A program made the position numbers and the translations under genes. Below are positions 26,015-35,306 of a DNA stretch of 64,000 nucleotides, piece by piece. Location: contig NZ_JABAIK010000003.1 in the NCBI RefSeq assembly GCF_012641465.1, positions 62,001-126,000 of the forward strand, given 5' to 3'. The stretch comes from Vibrio agarilyticus (lineage in GTDB: Bacteria > Pseudomonadota > Gammaproteobacteria > Enterobacterales > Vibrionaceae). Within the stretch, counting starts at the first letter, position 1. Every line of letters begins with the position of its first letter. The notes beneath the pieces are model-generated. The model was not told where the DNA came from. It ran no database searches and saw nothing but the letters and a program-made list of their open reading frames with translations.

Positions 26015-27010
26015 TCAGAGTGCTTCAGACACTTTTTTTGCAACAGAGGCAGGGAGCCAGCTTTGCCAAACGTTAGGATAGGTTTCAAAGAAGTAGTACA
26101 TCGCATCTTCGCCATCGGCTTGGTTTTCTTCCATCCACGCAAGTAATGCGTTCATATCGCTGTTAGTAAAACCGCGTTTGGAGATGTATTCGTAAGCCTC
26201 AGGAGCTTGAGAAGCAAAAGACTCCGTAGTGATGGTGTGCACAGGTGAAGGTGGGTACATAGTCACTTTAGGATTGGCACAATCGGCTTGAGTCGTACAA
26301 TTTAAAAACTCTTGCTCATTAATCCCGCTACCAAAATCCACCTTAACCATTTTGAATTTGCCTAAAATTGCCGTAGGTGCCCAGTAATAACCAAACCAAG
26401 GCTCTTCTTGTGCAAACGCTTTGGCGATAGAGCCTGAGAGCCCAGCGCCAGATCCGGGGTCAACCAGTGTGAAACCGGCATCTTCAAGCTCCATGGCATT
26501 GAACAGATGCGCCGCGCTGATTTGGCAACCCCAACCCGCAGGGCAGTTATAAAATGCGCTGGTGTCTGGGTCTTCTGGATGAGTAAACAGTTTTGCGTGC
26601 TTTTTAACACCTTCAATGGTGCTGAGTTCAGGGTATTTTTCGACTAAATATCCAGGAACCCAAAAACCTTCTTCGCCACCTTCAACCAACATTTTGCCAG
26701 CATAGCGAAGACGGTTTTCTGCGACCCCTTTGTCTATCGCCTCTTTCATGACATTAGTCCACATTTCAGGGGCAATGTCAGGTTGGCCTTTTTCAATCAT
26801 TGAGGTGCCTGTTGGCATCGTATCGCCCGGGATCAGCTCGGCCTCGCAACCATACCCATTCACAAGAATAAATTGGTCAATGTTGGCGACTAAGCTTGCG
26901 GAATTCCAGTTCATATCAGCGATAGTGACTTCACCACAGTCCTGAGCTGCGACGGGTGTCGCAAGCGATGCGGCAAGTAAAGTGAGAGCAGCAGCGTATT
27001 TCATTTTCAT
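26015..27010 (-). CDS. proX: Glycine betaine/proline-type substrate-binding protein, ProX-like
   Basis: About 331 aa. Sec signal peptide MKMKYAAALTLLAASLATPVAA is cleaved before QDCGEV. The start is the ATG at 27010 or 27004 after AAAGGA; the ATG at 27022 overlaps that SD. The OpuAC/ProX fold contains several Trp residues (MNWNSASLVAN, WFGYYWAPTAI, MYPPSPVHT), the usual aromatic box for quaternary amines. An internal Cys pair (YNCPAGWGCQ) is probably disulfide-bonded. It is the first gene of the X-W-V transporter operon. Confidence 0.9.
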   Translation of the reverse strand: MKMKYAAALTLLAASLATPVAAQDCGEVTIADMNWNSASLVANIDQFILVNGYGCEAELIPGDTMPTGTSMIEKGQPDIAPEMWTNVMKEAIDKGVAENRLRYAGKMLVEGGEEGFWVPGYLVEKYPELSTIEGVKKHAKLFTHPEDPDTSAFYNCPAGWGCQISAAHLFNAMELEDAGFTLVDPGSGAGLSGSIAKAFAQEEPWFGYYWAPTAILGKFKMVKVDFGSGINEQEFLNCTTQADCANPKVTMYPPSPVHTITTESFASQAPEAYEYISKRGFTNSDMNALLAWMEENQADGEDAMYYFFETYPNVWQSWLPASVAKKVSEAL

Positions 27011-27288
27011 GAGTCCTTTCATAACAAAACGCTTTCAGTTTAGCGAGATAATCATTTGAATTCAAATTAACTTGCTTCTAAATAAGAGCTGTAATTGGTT
27101 AGTTTAAGGATTATTTAATGATGAATTCATGAAGATTTAACTTTGAGCTCTAATGATTTTGCTTAGGTTGGGAGCCACTTAATGTTCAAATGATCGTCTC
27201 ACTGACAAACGAAGTTATTCTCGTTGAAGAGTGCATCTTGATGCTTACTTGGGAATAGAAGTTTGGGTATAGAACTTATTGGGAAAGA

Positions 27289-27413
27289 ATCCCTTTCTAC
27301 TTGAAGCTACCGGGTTGCTGGCTGGCTCTGACAAACCTCATCGCATAGTCCAACTATGCTCAGAGGCTTTGTTCGTTCGCCGCCTACCTGTAACTCCAAG
27401 TTGTTTGGGTATA
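27289..27413 (+). repeat. ERIC-like intergenic repeat, copy 5
   Basis: About 125 bp from AATCCCTTTCTACTTGAAG to TTGTTTGGGTATA, with CTCAGAGGCTTTGTTCG in the core. It ends 23 bp from the stop codon of the convergent DUF2057 gene. It occupies part of the 425-bp gap upstream of proX, whose promoter should lie between 27011 and 27200. A 282-element-like end (TGATGCTTACTTGGGAATA) is also visible near 27240-27257. Confidence 0.75.
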
Positions 27414-27435
27414 AGTATTGTGAGAGTAGAGGGAC

Positions 27436-28107
27436 TTATTGTTGGTTTACAAACGCTTTAAAACGAGCACGTGTTGCCTCGTCGGCTTTGTTGTACCAAA
27501 AGTGCAGCATCTCTTCCGCGGTAGAGTCCATAGCACTTGATTGCGTAGGTGCAGTTTGTTCGGTAGTAGTGGCAATTACATTGGCTTGAGGCGAAATGGC
27601 ATAAGGTTGGGCTAGGCGAGCGAGAGTCGCAATTCCCCCTTTACGGTTGTAATCCGCAGCTTCACGCACGTAATCACGACCAATCTGTAAGCCTTTTTTA
27701 ACCAGTTTATCCTGTGTCACTGCAATGACTTGGCCTGACGTGTCAACCAATTGCCAATCGAGATCCGCCATATTGGCTTTCGCCTGCTTGACGGTACGAA
27801 AGTTTGGAACGACTAGATCAAGCTCGGTATCCGTTGCGTTAAAGGTTGCAATAATGGCATCACTGATGACGGATTCAGAATCATTTTTTGATGAGAAAAA
27901 TTGCTCAAAGCGAAACACTATCTGATTTGAGCCATTAGGCAAGGTAGCACTACTTTCCGAGGCAAATAGACCACCAGTCACTTCTGCACGAGCGTCATTC
28001 ACGACGAGAAGGTCAACGCCTTCTGGAAGGTTGATTTTGACATCAGCTGCTGCAAATCCACTTAGGGCAAGCGCGCAAAGGCAAGTGATAGGTTTTAGCA
28101 AATTCAT
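27436..28107 (-). CDS. DUF2057 (UPF0319, YccT/CsgI-like) secreted protein
   Basis: 223 aa with a Sec signal peptide (MNLLKPITCLCALALSGFAAA) followed by VKINLPEGVDLLVVNDARA, the typical DUF2057 start. NGSNQIVFRFEQFF is another conserved block. E. coli YccT (CsgI) inhibits curli assembly in the periplasm; the Vibrio role is not known. The C-terminal part has a polar linker and a short helical end (EEMLHFWYNKADEATRARFK). Confidence 0.85.
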   Translation of the reverse strand: MNLLKPITCLCALALSGFAAADVKINLPEGVDLLVVNDARAEVTGGLFASESSATLPNGSNQIVFRFEQFFSSKNDSESVISDAIIATFNATDTELDLVVPNFRTVKQAKANMADLDWQLVDTSGQVIAVTQDKLVKKGLQIGRDYVREAADYNRKGGIATLARLAQPYAISPQANVIATTTEQTAPTQSSAMDSTAEEMLHFWYNKADEATRARFKAFVNQQ

Positions 28108-28323
28108 TGTCGTTATCCGTATTATGATGAGGTTGAACAGTTACTGATGCAGCTTGCCTAGTTTATACCAGCTTTGCAATCGACTTGTGATCAAGACTAA
28201 CAAAATTATGGTGCTATTTTAGTCAGTTAGTAATCGGTGCAAATAAGATAAAGTGTGATCGAGTTATCTAATTTGTACTTTATCGATGTTCTGGACAGGT
28301 TAAAAACCCTACTATCAACAAGC
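28108..28323. other. Divergent intergenic region upstream of DUF2057 and trpB
   Basis: This AT-rich spacer must hold the promoters of both divergent genes. I could not place a firm -35/-10 pair. The TrpR-like site described separately lies at its right end. Confidence 0.4.
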
Positions 28324-28341
28324 GTACTAGTATGGTAGGAC
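28324..28341. promoter_or_regulatory. Possible TrpR operator upstream of trpB
   Basis: GTACTAGTATGGTAGGAC carries the exact GTACTAG half-site of TrpR operators, with an imperfect second half; 12 of 18 positions are palindromic. It lies directly before the SD (AAGGA) of a tryptophan synthase beta gene, where a repressor could block transcription. Confidence 0.5.
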
Positions 28342-28350
28342 ATAAGGATT

Positions 28351-29595
28351 ATGAAAAATACATTTGAACATGCACTTCCAGATGCACAGGGTTTCTTTGG
28401 TGAATATGGTGGTAGTTTTATCCCTTCTGAATTGCAGCTGGTTATGGATGAAATTACTCAAGCTTACGACGAATGTCGTCGTGATCCTGAGTTTCAAGCG
28501 GAATTAGCTCGGTTATATAAGCATTTTGTTGGTCGTCCAAGCCCCATTTTCCATGCAGAAAATTTATCGCGCAAACATGGTGTCGACATATACCTAAAGC
28601 GCGAAGATCTCAACCATACGGGTGCGCATAAAATTAATCACTGTTTAGGTGAAGCTCTACTGGCGAAAAAATTGGGTAAGAAAAAAGTGATAGCTGAGAC
28701 TGGCGCGGGCCAACATGGTGTGGCATTGGCTACTGCAGCTGCTTTGGTTGGCTTAGAGTGCGATATCTATATGGGGGAAGTGGATATAGCCAAAGAGCAC
28801 CCCAATGTTGTACGTATGCGAATTCTTGGGGCGAATGTGATTCCAGTAACTCATGGTCGCAAGACATTAAAAGAGGCTGTTGATGCGGCATTTGAAGCTT
28901 ACCTTGCTGATCCGATTACACAAATTTATGCGATTGGTTCTGTCGTGGGGCCTCACCCATTCCCAATGATGGTGCGCGACTTCCAGTCAATTATTGGTAA
29001 CGAGGCTCGTGTTCAATTTCAAGAAATGACGGGAAAACTGCCAGACAACCTTGTGGCTTGTGTGGGAGGTGGCTCAAATGCGATGGGATTATTTAGTGCC
29101 TTCTTAGACGACACTGACGTCGCGATTCACGGGGTAGAGCCCGCTGGTCGCTCTTTAGAGCAAGAGGGTGAGCATGCTGCGTCAATTACATTGGGTGAGC
29201 CGGGAGTAATGCATGGGTTTAAGTCTTATATGCTAAAAGACGCCCAAGGTGAGCCTCAAGAAGTTTATTCCGTTGCAAGTGGACTTGATTACCCGGCCGT
29301 AGGACCGCAACACAGTTATCTTAAGGACATTGGCCGAGTGAAGTATGGCACGGCTGATGATAATGAAGCCATTGCCGCGTTCTTTGAGCTTTCAAGACAG
29401 GAAGGAATCATTCCCGCTATTGAATCGTCGCATGCGGTTGCTTATGCCCTTAAATTGGCTCAGCAAGGTGTAAAAGGCTCGATTTTAATCAACCTCTCTG
29501 GGCGTGGCGATAAAGACATTGATTTTGTGGTTGAAAATTATGGTGCGCAGTATGGTATATCAGAGCTTGTGCGCCGTTATACGCTTCCCACTTGA
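28351..29595 (+). CDS. trpB: Stand-alone tryptophan synthase beta chain
   Basis: 414 aa, slightly longer than the usual 390-400. PLP Lys is in [17 protein letters not shown] (about residue 93), catalytic Glu in [11 protein letters not shown], phosphate clamp GGGSNAMG, and C-terminal [11 protein letters not shown]. It makes tryptophan from indole and serine. It is not in a trp operon: no trpA or other trp gene is near. It may therefore salvage free indole or act as a second TrpB. A strong terminator follows. Confidence 0.93.
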   Translation: MKNTFEHALPDAQGFFGEYGGSFIPSELQLVMDEITQAYDECRRDPEFQAELARLYKHFVGRPSPIFHAENLSRKHGVDIYLKREDLNHTGAHKINHCLGEALLAKKLGKKKVIAETGAGQHGVALATAAALVGLECDIYMGEVDIAKEHPNVVRMRILGANVIPVTHGRKTLKEAVDAAFEAYLADPITQIYAIGSVVGPHPFPMMVRDFQSIIGNEARVQFQEMTGKLPDNLVACVGGGSNAMGLFSAFLDDTDVAIHGVEPAGRSLEQEGEHAASITLGEPGVMHGFKSYMLKDAQGEPQEVYSVASGLDYPAVGPQHSYLKDIGRVKYGTADDNEAIAAFFELSRQEGIIPAIESSHAVAYALKLAQQGVKGSILINLSGRGDKDIDFVVENYGAQYGISELVRRYTLPT

Positions 29596-29637
29596 AGCGA
29601 TGTAAGACTTCGATAAATAACAGCATCAAGGTGAAAC

Positions 29638-29672
29638 AATGGCCCCACGGTAGTAACGTGGGGCCATTTTTA
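29638..29672 (+). terminator. Rho-independent terminator of trpB
   Basis: AATGGCCCCACG and CGTGGGGCCATT form a 12-bp stem with a 7-nt loop, followed by a T-run. Confidence 0.95.
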
Positions 29673-30348
29673 TGCATGCAATGGATTAGCAACAGAGCAG
29701 ATTCTTGTATTGATGGTGTTGATTTTTTTGATAATCCACGGATTGGTATAAAGATTCTTATTGTTAAGAATTGATAATTTTGTGACTCTTGTCACTATAT
29801 TTTTACACTTAACCAGTAACAAGTTACTATATTTTTTATCGCTGAAATTGACGATCATTTGCCGCAGAAACGCCGATAACGTGACACACGTTATGAGCAA
29901 TGACTGATGGCAAAATGCCATGGCGTTTCGCGTTTGTAGTTAAAAATCAATAATTAAACTACAGCTCGGCAGATAAAGTTAATCACAATACAAGCCGAGA
30001 AAAGCGCAAACTAATAACAATAGTAATGGCTAGAAATGAAGCGCTATACCTTAGGGTATAGCGCGATTTTTTATCAGCAAACCGATGATCGGTTTGCTAT
30101 TCTTACGCGTAAGAAAAACTGAGTTGAGAGCAAATAGCCCTTTACTTAACTTTATAATCCTGTATCGTGTGTGTCGCTCATGCTGTGAGTATTATTTGGT
30201 AGAATTAGTCAAAGTTATCTTCAGAATCTCTTCGTAACTGTCGTCGACCTCTGTGCTTACCTTAATACTAACTTGTTGAAAATAATTGCTCACCTTGGGT
30301 TCGCGAAACGCGAGATTCCAAATTAACGACATTTTTAAGGTAACTATC
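29673..30348. other. 676-bp gap upstream of the cold-shock gene, rich in palindromes
   Basis: No ORF is convincing. At 30041-30070 GCGCTATACC/GGTATAGCGC plus a T-run makes a strong terminator with no upstream gene to serve, so an unrecognised small RNA may lie in 29750-30070. A perfect palindrome AGCAAACCGAT-G-ATCGGTTTGCT lies at 30076-30098, then TCTTACGCGTAAGA at 30101-30114. The last ~150 bp are probably the long cold-shock 5' UTR, with a TCGCG/CGCGA hairpin near 30300. Confidence 0.55.
30041..30070 (+). terminator. Orphan rho-independent terminator
   Basis: A 10-bp stem GCGCTATACC with GGTATAGCGC, loop TTAG, then a T-run. The nearest upstream gene, trpB, already has its own terminator, so the transcript ended here is unknown. 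Confidence 0.85.
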
Positions 30349-30561
30349 ATGTCAAACAAACAAACTGGCACTGTAAAATGGTTCAACGAAACTAAAGGCT
30401 TCGGTTTCATCGCTCAAGACAACGGCGGCGCTGACGTTTTCGTTCACTTCCGTGCTATCGTTTCTGACGGCTTCAAAACTCTTCAAGAGAACCAAAAAGT
30501 TTCTTTTGAAGTTGAGCAAGGTCCAAAAGGCCCTCAAGCTGCGAACGTAACTGTTCTATAA
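30349..30561 (+). CDS. Cold-shock protein, CspA family
   Basis: 70 aa, a single OB-fold cold-shock domain. RNP1 is KGFGFI (residues 16-21) and RNP2 is DVFVHF (29-34). It starts at the ATG after TAAGG; the longer frame back to 30286 lies in the leader. CspA proteins bind single-stranded RNA and melt secondary structure at low temperature. The long structured leader suggests post-transcriptional cold induction. Terminator follows at 30621. Confidence 0.95.
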   Translation: MSNKQTGTVKWFNETKGFGFIAQDNGGADVFVHFRAIVSDGFKTLQENQKVSFEVEQGPKGPQAANVTVL

Positions 30562-30620
30562 GACAGTTTGAGCAGAACTAGCAACCACTCTGTTGTTAGT
30601 TAATATGCTTAAAGATTTTG

Positions 30621-30654
30621 AAAAGGCGAGATGTTTAATCTCGCCTTTTTAGTT
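30621..30654 (+). terminator. Rho-independent terminator of the cold-shock gene
   Basis: AAAAGGCGAGAT and ATCTCGCCTTTT form a long stem with a short loop, followed by a T-rich stretch. Confidence 0.93.
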
Positions 30655-30691
30655 TTTCTCTTTTCATATTGCCTTTCTCTTACATAATCGC

Positions 30692-30741
<50 letters not shown>

Positions 30742-30943
30742 TCGCTGAATTTTTATCTTGTGTCTCATCGGCAATGAAGCGCTGTGCTATCGTTATTGCA
30801 AAGCGTCATCGGCTTTGATTATGAAGCGAGCTGTTTGCGAGCCTTTGTGAGTAGTCTCTGCTTTGATGGAATTGGTGCTAATCGTAGTAGGTCACTGTTC
30901 ACGTGTCTTGGTTGGTATAGATCATTACGAATGAGGAGGGTCA

Positions 30944-31504
30944 ATGTCTTCAATTGAGATAAAGCGAGAGCGTCCAGCAGTCGACACGCTATTTGAGCGC
31001 TACAGTGATGTTATCGGTGATGATTTACCTGCGTATCGCAACCATGTGTACCGAGATATCACGTATGCGATGCACTTTTTGGACAACGATCCTCAGTATG
31101 AGCCTCTGATTGAAACGATATTTGTCTACCATGATATTGGGCTTTGGACCAATCATCAGCTTGCCTACCTTGAGCCTTCAGAAGCGCACGCTCTAGAAGA
31201 TAATGCGCGTTTTGGTTGGGGGTTTGACCCCGACGTTCTTGCGGGTGCGATTCATTGGCATCATAAAATCACCCCATACCGCGGCAAACATCAGACGATT
31301 ATTGAAGCTTGCCGTAAGGCTGATTGGATAGACATATCTCAAGGGCGGATCCACAAAGGATTGGATAAAGACTTGATCACACAAGTGGAGCTCGCGTTTC
31401 CTAATCTTGGCTTTCAAAAAATGCTCATGAGGCTTGCAAAAGATTATGGCGGCTCGACCCTAGGTGGCAGCATTCAAGTGACCTTAGGCATTGTTAAATG
31501 GTGA
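30944..31504 (+). CDS. HD-domain phosphohydrolase-like protein
   Basis: 186 aa. The HD signature includes RNHVYRD (His near 35), VYHDIGLW (HD near 65-66), and IHWHHK with an Asp in ADWIDIS further on, a layout used to bind metal in HD hydrolases. The SD is strong (GAGGAGG). There is no second domain. The substrate is unknown; a nucleotide or small phosphate ester is the family expectation. It may be co-transcribed with the K+ channel gene 28 bp downstream. Confidence 0.75.
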   Translation: MSSIEIKRERPAVDTLFERYSDVIGDDLPAYRNHVYRDITYAMHFLDNDPQYEPLIETIFVYHDIGLWTNHQLAYLEPSEAHALEDNARFGWGFDPDVLAGAIHWHHKITPYRGKHQTIIEACRKADWIDISQGRIHKGLDKDLITQVELAFPNLGFQKMLMRLAKDYGGSTLGGSIQVTLGIVKW

Positions 31505-31532
31505 CCCTGACCGTTGATTGTGGAATGGCATA

Positions 31533-32792
31533 ATGGTGACTAAGCGCTCAGCACTTTGGGCGGTATTTATCTCAATAGGCCCACGCTTGTTCAATTTTTG
31601 GATGGAGCTTCGTCACTATCTTGTCGCTGTGGCGGTGTTTCTTGATGGGCTTTTTATTGTTCGTTCTGTGTGGGGAACGGTATCGAGCCTTGGGCAGCTT
31701 TTCGATATTCAAGCGATTGAGCAGATAGATTGGACCAGCGCGGCGAATGGTCCATGGTTGTTGCTCGGCGTCTGCTTGATGCTGAGTGCAGTGGGTTTGC
31801 TGTTTCGCGCCAGAGTGGCATGGGCGGTGAGTATCGCCCTTTTAATGATAGTGATTGCCTTTACGTGGCATGTACTACTTGAATTTACCGAATACCTCTA
31901 CTGGTCCTTAGGCACTTTGGTCTTTCTTATTGTCTTTACTGCGGATTTTAGCCGTTCAAGCGCCACCGCTGGGGGCATTTTTGCCGCGATAAGCTTCATC
32001 GTGCTGCTTTTTTATTCTACCTACGGCGCACTCTATTTTGGGGCGGGGTTTAAGCCCAAAATTACCGATTTAACCGACGCGTTTTATTTTTCGATGGTGA
32101 CCATGACCACGGTGGGTTATGGCGACATTATTCCTCAAACGCAAGCGGCACGTTTGTTTACCGTGTCGATCATCGTTGCTGGCATCACGGTCTTTGCAAC
32201 GTCACTGACCACTATTTTTGGTCCAATGCTGTCCGGTGGTTTAACCAAATTACTGAAAGGAGCGCCTCGAGCCATGGAAAGAAAAAATCATTTTATCGTC
32301 TGTGGTACGTCCGTTTTGGCGGTGAGCACCATTCTAAAGCTTAAAAAACGGGGCATGCATGTCACGGTATTGACACTCGAAGATGAGGATAAATTTCCGC
32401 TAATCGAGCAGCGGGTGGGTATGGAGCTGGATTTGTTGTCTGGTGACTATACCGATGGCGACTTGCTTGAAGAAGCGGGAATGGAAAACTGCTTAGCTGT
32501 GCTTGCACTAACCGACAATGACGCCAATAATGCTTTTGTGATTCTATCGGTGAAAGAGTTTTCTCCTGACATTAAGACGGTGATTGCCGTTAATGATGCG
32601 AAAAACATGCACAAGGTCAAGCAGGTCAAAGCCGATGTGGTGCTCTCGCCACAGCTTTTTGGTAGTGAAATCCTCGCCGCAATTTTGGCTGGGGAGTCTA
32701 TTAATGATCAAGATCTTCTTGCCATGTTACTGCGCTCAGGTGAGGGGCTGGTGAAAGAAAAAACCAAGCCCCCTCATGAGCCTACCGCTTAG
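31533..32792 (+). CDS. K+ channel with C-terminal RCK (TrkA-N) domain
   Basis: 419 aa from the ATG at 31533. An upstream TTG in frame is less likely. About six hydrophobic segments lie in residues 20-225, ending with the pore helix and selectivity filter TMTTVGYGD (about 195-203). The cytosolic part is an RCK Rossmann domain (HFIVCGTSVLAVS; then LSGDYTDGDLLEEAG and LTDNDANNAFV). It resembles E. coli Kch. It probably lets K+ pass in response to ligands, which fits the osmoadaptation genes around it. It overlaps the convergent DMT gene by 4 bp. Confidence 0.88.
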   Translation: MVTKRSALWAVFISIGPRLFNFWMELRHYLVAVAVFLDGLFIVRSVWGTVSSLGQLFDIQAIEQIDWTSAANGPWLLLGVCLMLSAVGLLFRARVAWAVSIALLMIVIAFTWHVLLEFTEYLYWSLGTLVFLIVFTADFSRSSATAGGIFAAISFIVLLFYSTYGALYFGAGFKPKITDLTDAFYFSMVTMTTVGYGDIIPQTQAARLFTVSIIVAGITVFATSLTTIFGPMLSGGLTKLLKGAPRAMERKNHFIVCGTSVLAVSTILKLKKRGMHVTVLTLEDEDKFPLIEQRVGMELDLLSGDYTDGDLLEEAGMENCLAVLALTDNDANNAFVILSVKEFSPDIKTVIAVNDAKNMHKVKQVKADVVLSPQLFGSEILAAILAGESINDQDLLAMLLRSGEGLVKEKTKPPHEPTA

Positions 32793-33700
32793 CGCCGCAG
32801 ACGTTGAATAAGATTATCGCCAAACACATTAAACAGGGCGCCAGTGATAATAAAACCGCCACCAAGGAAAGTCCAAAGAGTGGGTACTTCATTAAACACC
32901 ATAACGCCAATGAGCGATGCAAACACAATTTGCACATAAGAGTAAGCAGACGCTTGACCGGCTTGCTGGGTTCGCATCGCCATCGTCAGACCGTATTGGC
33001 CAATTTGAGTAAATACGCCCACCAGAACCAGCATTAGCGTTAAATACAAGCTCGGCATGACAAAATGCTGCGAAACAAAGAGCAGCGATGTTGGTAGGGC
33101 GACCAGTGGAAAATAAAATATGATCACTGAGGCGTCTTCGCTGCGACTGAGTCTACGAACAATCACATAAGCGATGGCACTACCAAAAGCGCCAAGCAGG
33201 GCAACGAGCACACTGGTTAACGGTAAAGAGGTAGCAGAATCGACATTTTGCTGATATTGCGCCAAGCTTGGCTGAATGATGAGACTAAGGCCGATTAAGC
33301 ATAGAAGGATGCAGCCAACTGTGGACATTTGTATCCGCTCTTTTAGCACTAGCCATCCCAGTAAGGCTGTGAAAACCGGATGAACGTACTGCAAGATGGT
33401 CGCTTCAGCTAAGGGCAGTGTGGTGACCGCATAGTAGACACACATTAAAGCAAGAGTGCCTACCGCGCCGCGTGCAAACAGCAGCGGTTTGTTATTACCC
33501 CAAATGGAAATGCCTTTACGCTTAACGTCAAGATAGCTAAGGATGAGCGAGACTAAGGCCCTCGCCGCGACAATTTCAAACACCGGAATACCATAGAGGC
33601 TGACGTATTTGACGCACGCAGACATTAAGGCGAAGCCGAGCGCAGAAAGCAGCGCAAAGCGCACCCCGACAGGAATAAAAAGTTCGAATTTTTGAAGCAT
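32789..33700 (-). CDS. DMT superfamily transporter (two EamA domains)
   Basis: About 303 aa from the ATG at 33700 (a TTG at 33742 is an alternative). About ten hydrophobic segments form two EamA halves; typical signatures are PLAEATILQYVHPVFTALLG near residues 85-105 and a second block ending FGGTF-like FLGGGFIITG. These carriers export small metabolites or amino acids. It is the last gene of a run with an aminotransferase, aldehyde dehydrogenase and ectoine-hydrolase-like enzyme, so its substrate may belong to that pathway. Confidence 0.82.
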   Translation of the reverse strand: MLQKFELFIPVGVRFALLSALGFALMSACVKYVSLYGIPVFEIVAARALVSLILSYLDVKRKGISIWGNNKPLLFARGAVGTLALMCVYYAVTTLPLAEATILQYVHPVFTALLGWLVLKERIQMSTVGCILLCLIGLSLIIQPSLAQYQQNVDSATSLPLTSVLVALLGAFGSAIAYVIVRRLSRSEDASVIIFYFPLVALPTSLLFVSQHFVMPSLYLTLMLVLVGVFTQIGQYGLTMAMRTQQAGQASAYSYVQIVFASLIGVMVFNEVPTLWTFLGGGFIITGALFNVFGDNLIQRLRR

Positions 33701-33851
33701 ACAAAGGCTGAGTGGCGTGAAGAAGCCATGATGATACTGCAACTTTATTGATAAGTAACCTTAATGCTAATTGAAGTCGGACGGGTATAGCTTGGTTAAA
33801 TTCAATCTTACCGAAGGCGGCCATAGGGGTTGACTGCCTTCGGCACGAGGA

Positions 33852-35255
33852 TCAGCGAATGCTAACGCCTTGACGAATCAATGCATCGAGCGTGTTGTCT
33901 ACCGCTTGGCGAGTGATCTCGACAATCAAGTCAATGTGCTGGCGTGTTGCCACAAGAGGAGGAGCAAAACCCAGGATATCACCATGGGGCATTGCGCGTG
34001 CAATCAGACCTAATTTTAAACACTCTGCAGCAACTAAAGGGCCGACTTTTAAGCTAGGGTCAAACAGCGCGCGCCGCGCGGGATCAGGGCTGAACTCGAG
34101 CGCATGCAGCATCCCTATACCTCGAGTGTCTCCCACCAAAGGATGCTGGGCAAAGGTTTCTGCCATTCGTTGCTGCAGATAGGCCCCCGTGGTTGCAGAA
34201 TGGGTTATCAAATGCTCACGCTCGATGATATCGAGATTGCAATTGGCCGCAGCAGCGCCAAGTGGGTGACCAGAATAAGTATACCCATGCCCAAAAGCTC
34301 CCCACTCATCGGTGCCATCTCTTAACGTTTGCCAAACTTTGTCGCTGACCATAACGCCAGAAAGAGGCATGTAGGCGGATGTCAGTCCTTTTGCGACTGT
34401 AATAAGATCCGGCTTCATTTGGTAATAAAGCGAGCCAAAAGCGCTGCCAATTCGACCAAAACCGCACACCACCTCATCGGCGATCAGCAAAATATCGTAT
34501 TTGTCTAATACGTCACGAATGGCGGCCCAATAGCCTTCAGGCGGTGGCACAATTCCTCCGGTGCCCAGTACCGGCTCAGCAATCATCGCGGCAATGGTCT
34601 CAGCGCCTTCGGCCAAAATCAGCTCTTCAAGCTTTTCCGCGCAGTAGGCGGAAAATTCTTGCTCACTCATGGCATCGTCAATGCGGCGATAATAATAAGG
34701 GGCGATAGTGTGTTTGATGCGTTCAATCGGCAAATCAAAATGCGCGTGGAACAGCGGCAAGCCGGTTAGCGAACCGGAGGCAATGCTAGAGCCGTGGTAA
34801 CCGCGATCGCGAGAAATGATTTTCTTTTTTTCTCGCCGTCCCAGTACATTATTGTAATACCAAACCAGTTTTAGCTGAGTTTCATTTGCGTCACTGCCAG
34901 AGAGCCCATAGTACACTTTACTCATGTTATTGGGCGCCATTTCAATCAATCGTTGCGAGAGTCGAACGAGTGCTTCATTGGTGTGGCCAACATAGGTGTG
35001 GTAATAAGCCAAAGCCTTGGCTTGGTCATAAATGGCGTCAGCCATCTCTTGACGGCCATAGCCTATGTTGACGCAATACAGTCCGGCAAAGCCGTCAATC
35101 AGCTCTTCGCCTGCGTTATCTGTAATGCGTATCCCTTTACCACTGGCAATGACACGTCCGGGTACCTGACCGTCGGCGTATTGGCTTAAATGGGTCGATG
35201 CGTGAAAGACCGTTTCTCTGTCAATATCTAACAGCGTTTTGGTATGTTGATCCAT
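33852..35255 (-). CDS. doeD: Class III PLP aminotransferase, DoeD-like
   Basis: 467 aa. The PLP Lys is in TVAKGLTSAYMPLSG (about residue 286); the Asp of the cofactor pocket is in LLIADEVVCGFGR. Also DRGYHGSSIASGSLTG and TYSGHPLGAAA. This group takes the amino group from a primary amine such as diaminobutyrate, beta-alanine or taurine. Next to a DoeA-like hydrolase and an aldehyde dehydrogenase the likely step is diaminobutyrate to aspartate semialdehyde in ectoine breakdown. The symbol is by context and not proven. Confidence 0.75.
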   Translation of the reverse strand: MDQHTKTLLDIDRETVFHASTHLSQYADGQVPGRVIASGKGIRITDNAGEELIDGFAGLYCVNIGYGRQEMADAIYDQAKALAYYHTYVGHTNEALVRLSQRLIEMAPNNMSKVYYGLSGSDANETQLKLVWYYNNVLGRREKKKIISRDRGYHGSSIASGSLTGLPLFHAHFDLPIERIKHTIAPYYYRRIDDAMSEQEFSAYCAEKLEELILAEGAETIAAMIAEPVLGTGGIVPPPEGYWAAIRDVLDKYDILLIADEVVCGFGRIGSAFGSLYYQMKPDLITVAKGLTSAYMPLSGVMVSDKVWQTLRDGTDEWGAFGHGYTYSGHPLGAAAANCNLDIIEREHLITHSATTGAYLQQRMAETFAQHPLVGDTRGIGMLHALEFSPDPARRALFDPSLKVGPLVAAECLKLGLIARAMPHGDILGFAPPLVATRQHIDLIVEITRQAVDNTLDALIRQGVSIR

Positions 35256-35306
35256 GCCGTCTCCTTGAATGATGAGTTGTAAACAGAAATTCTTGGTGAG
35301 TGCTTA

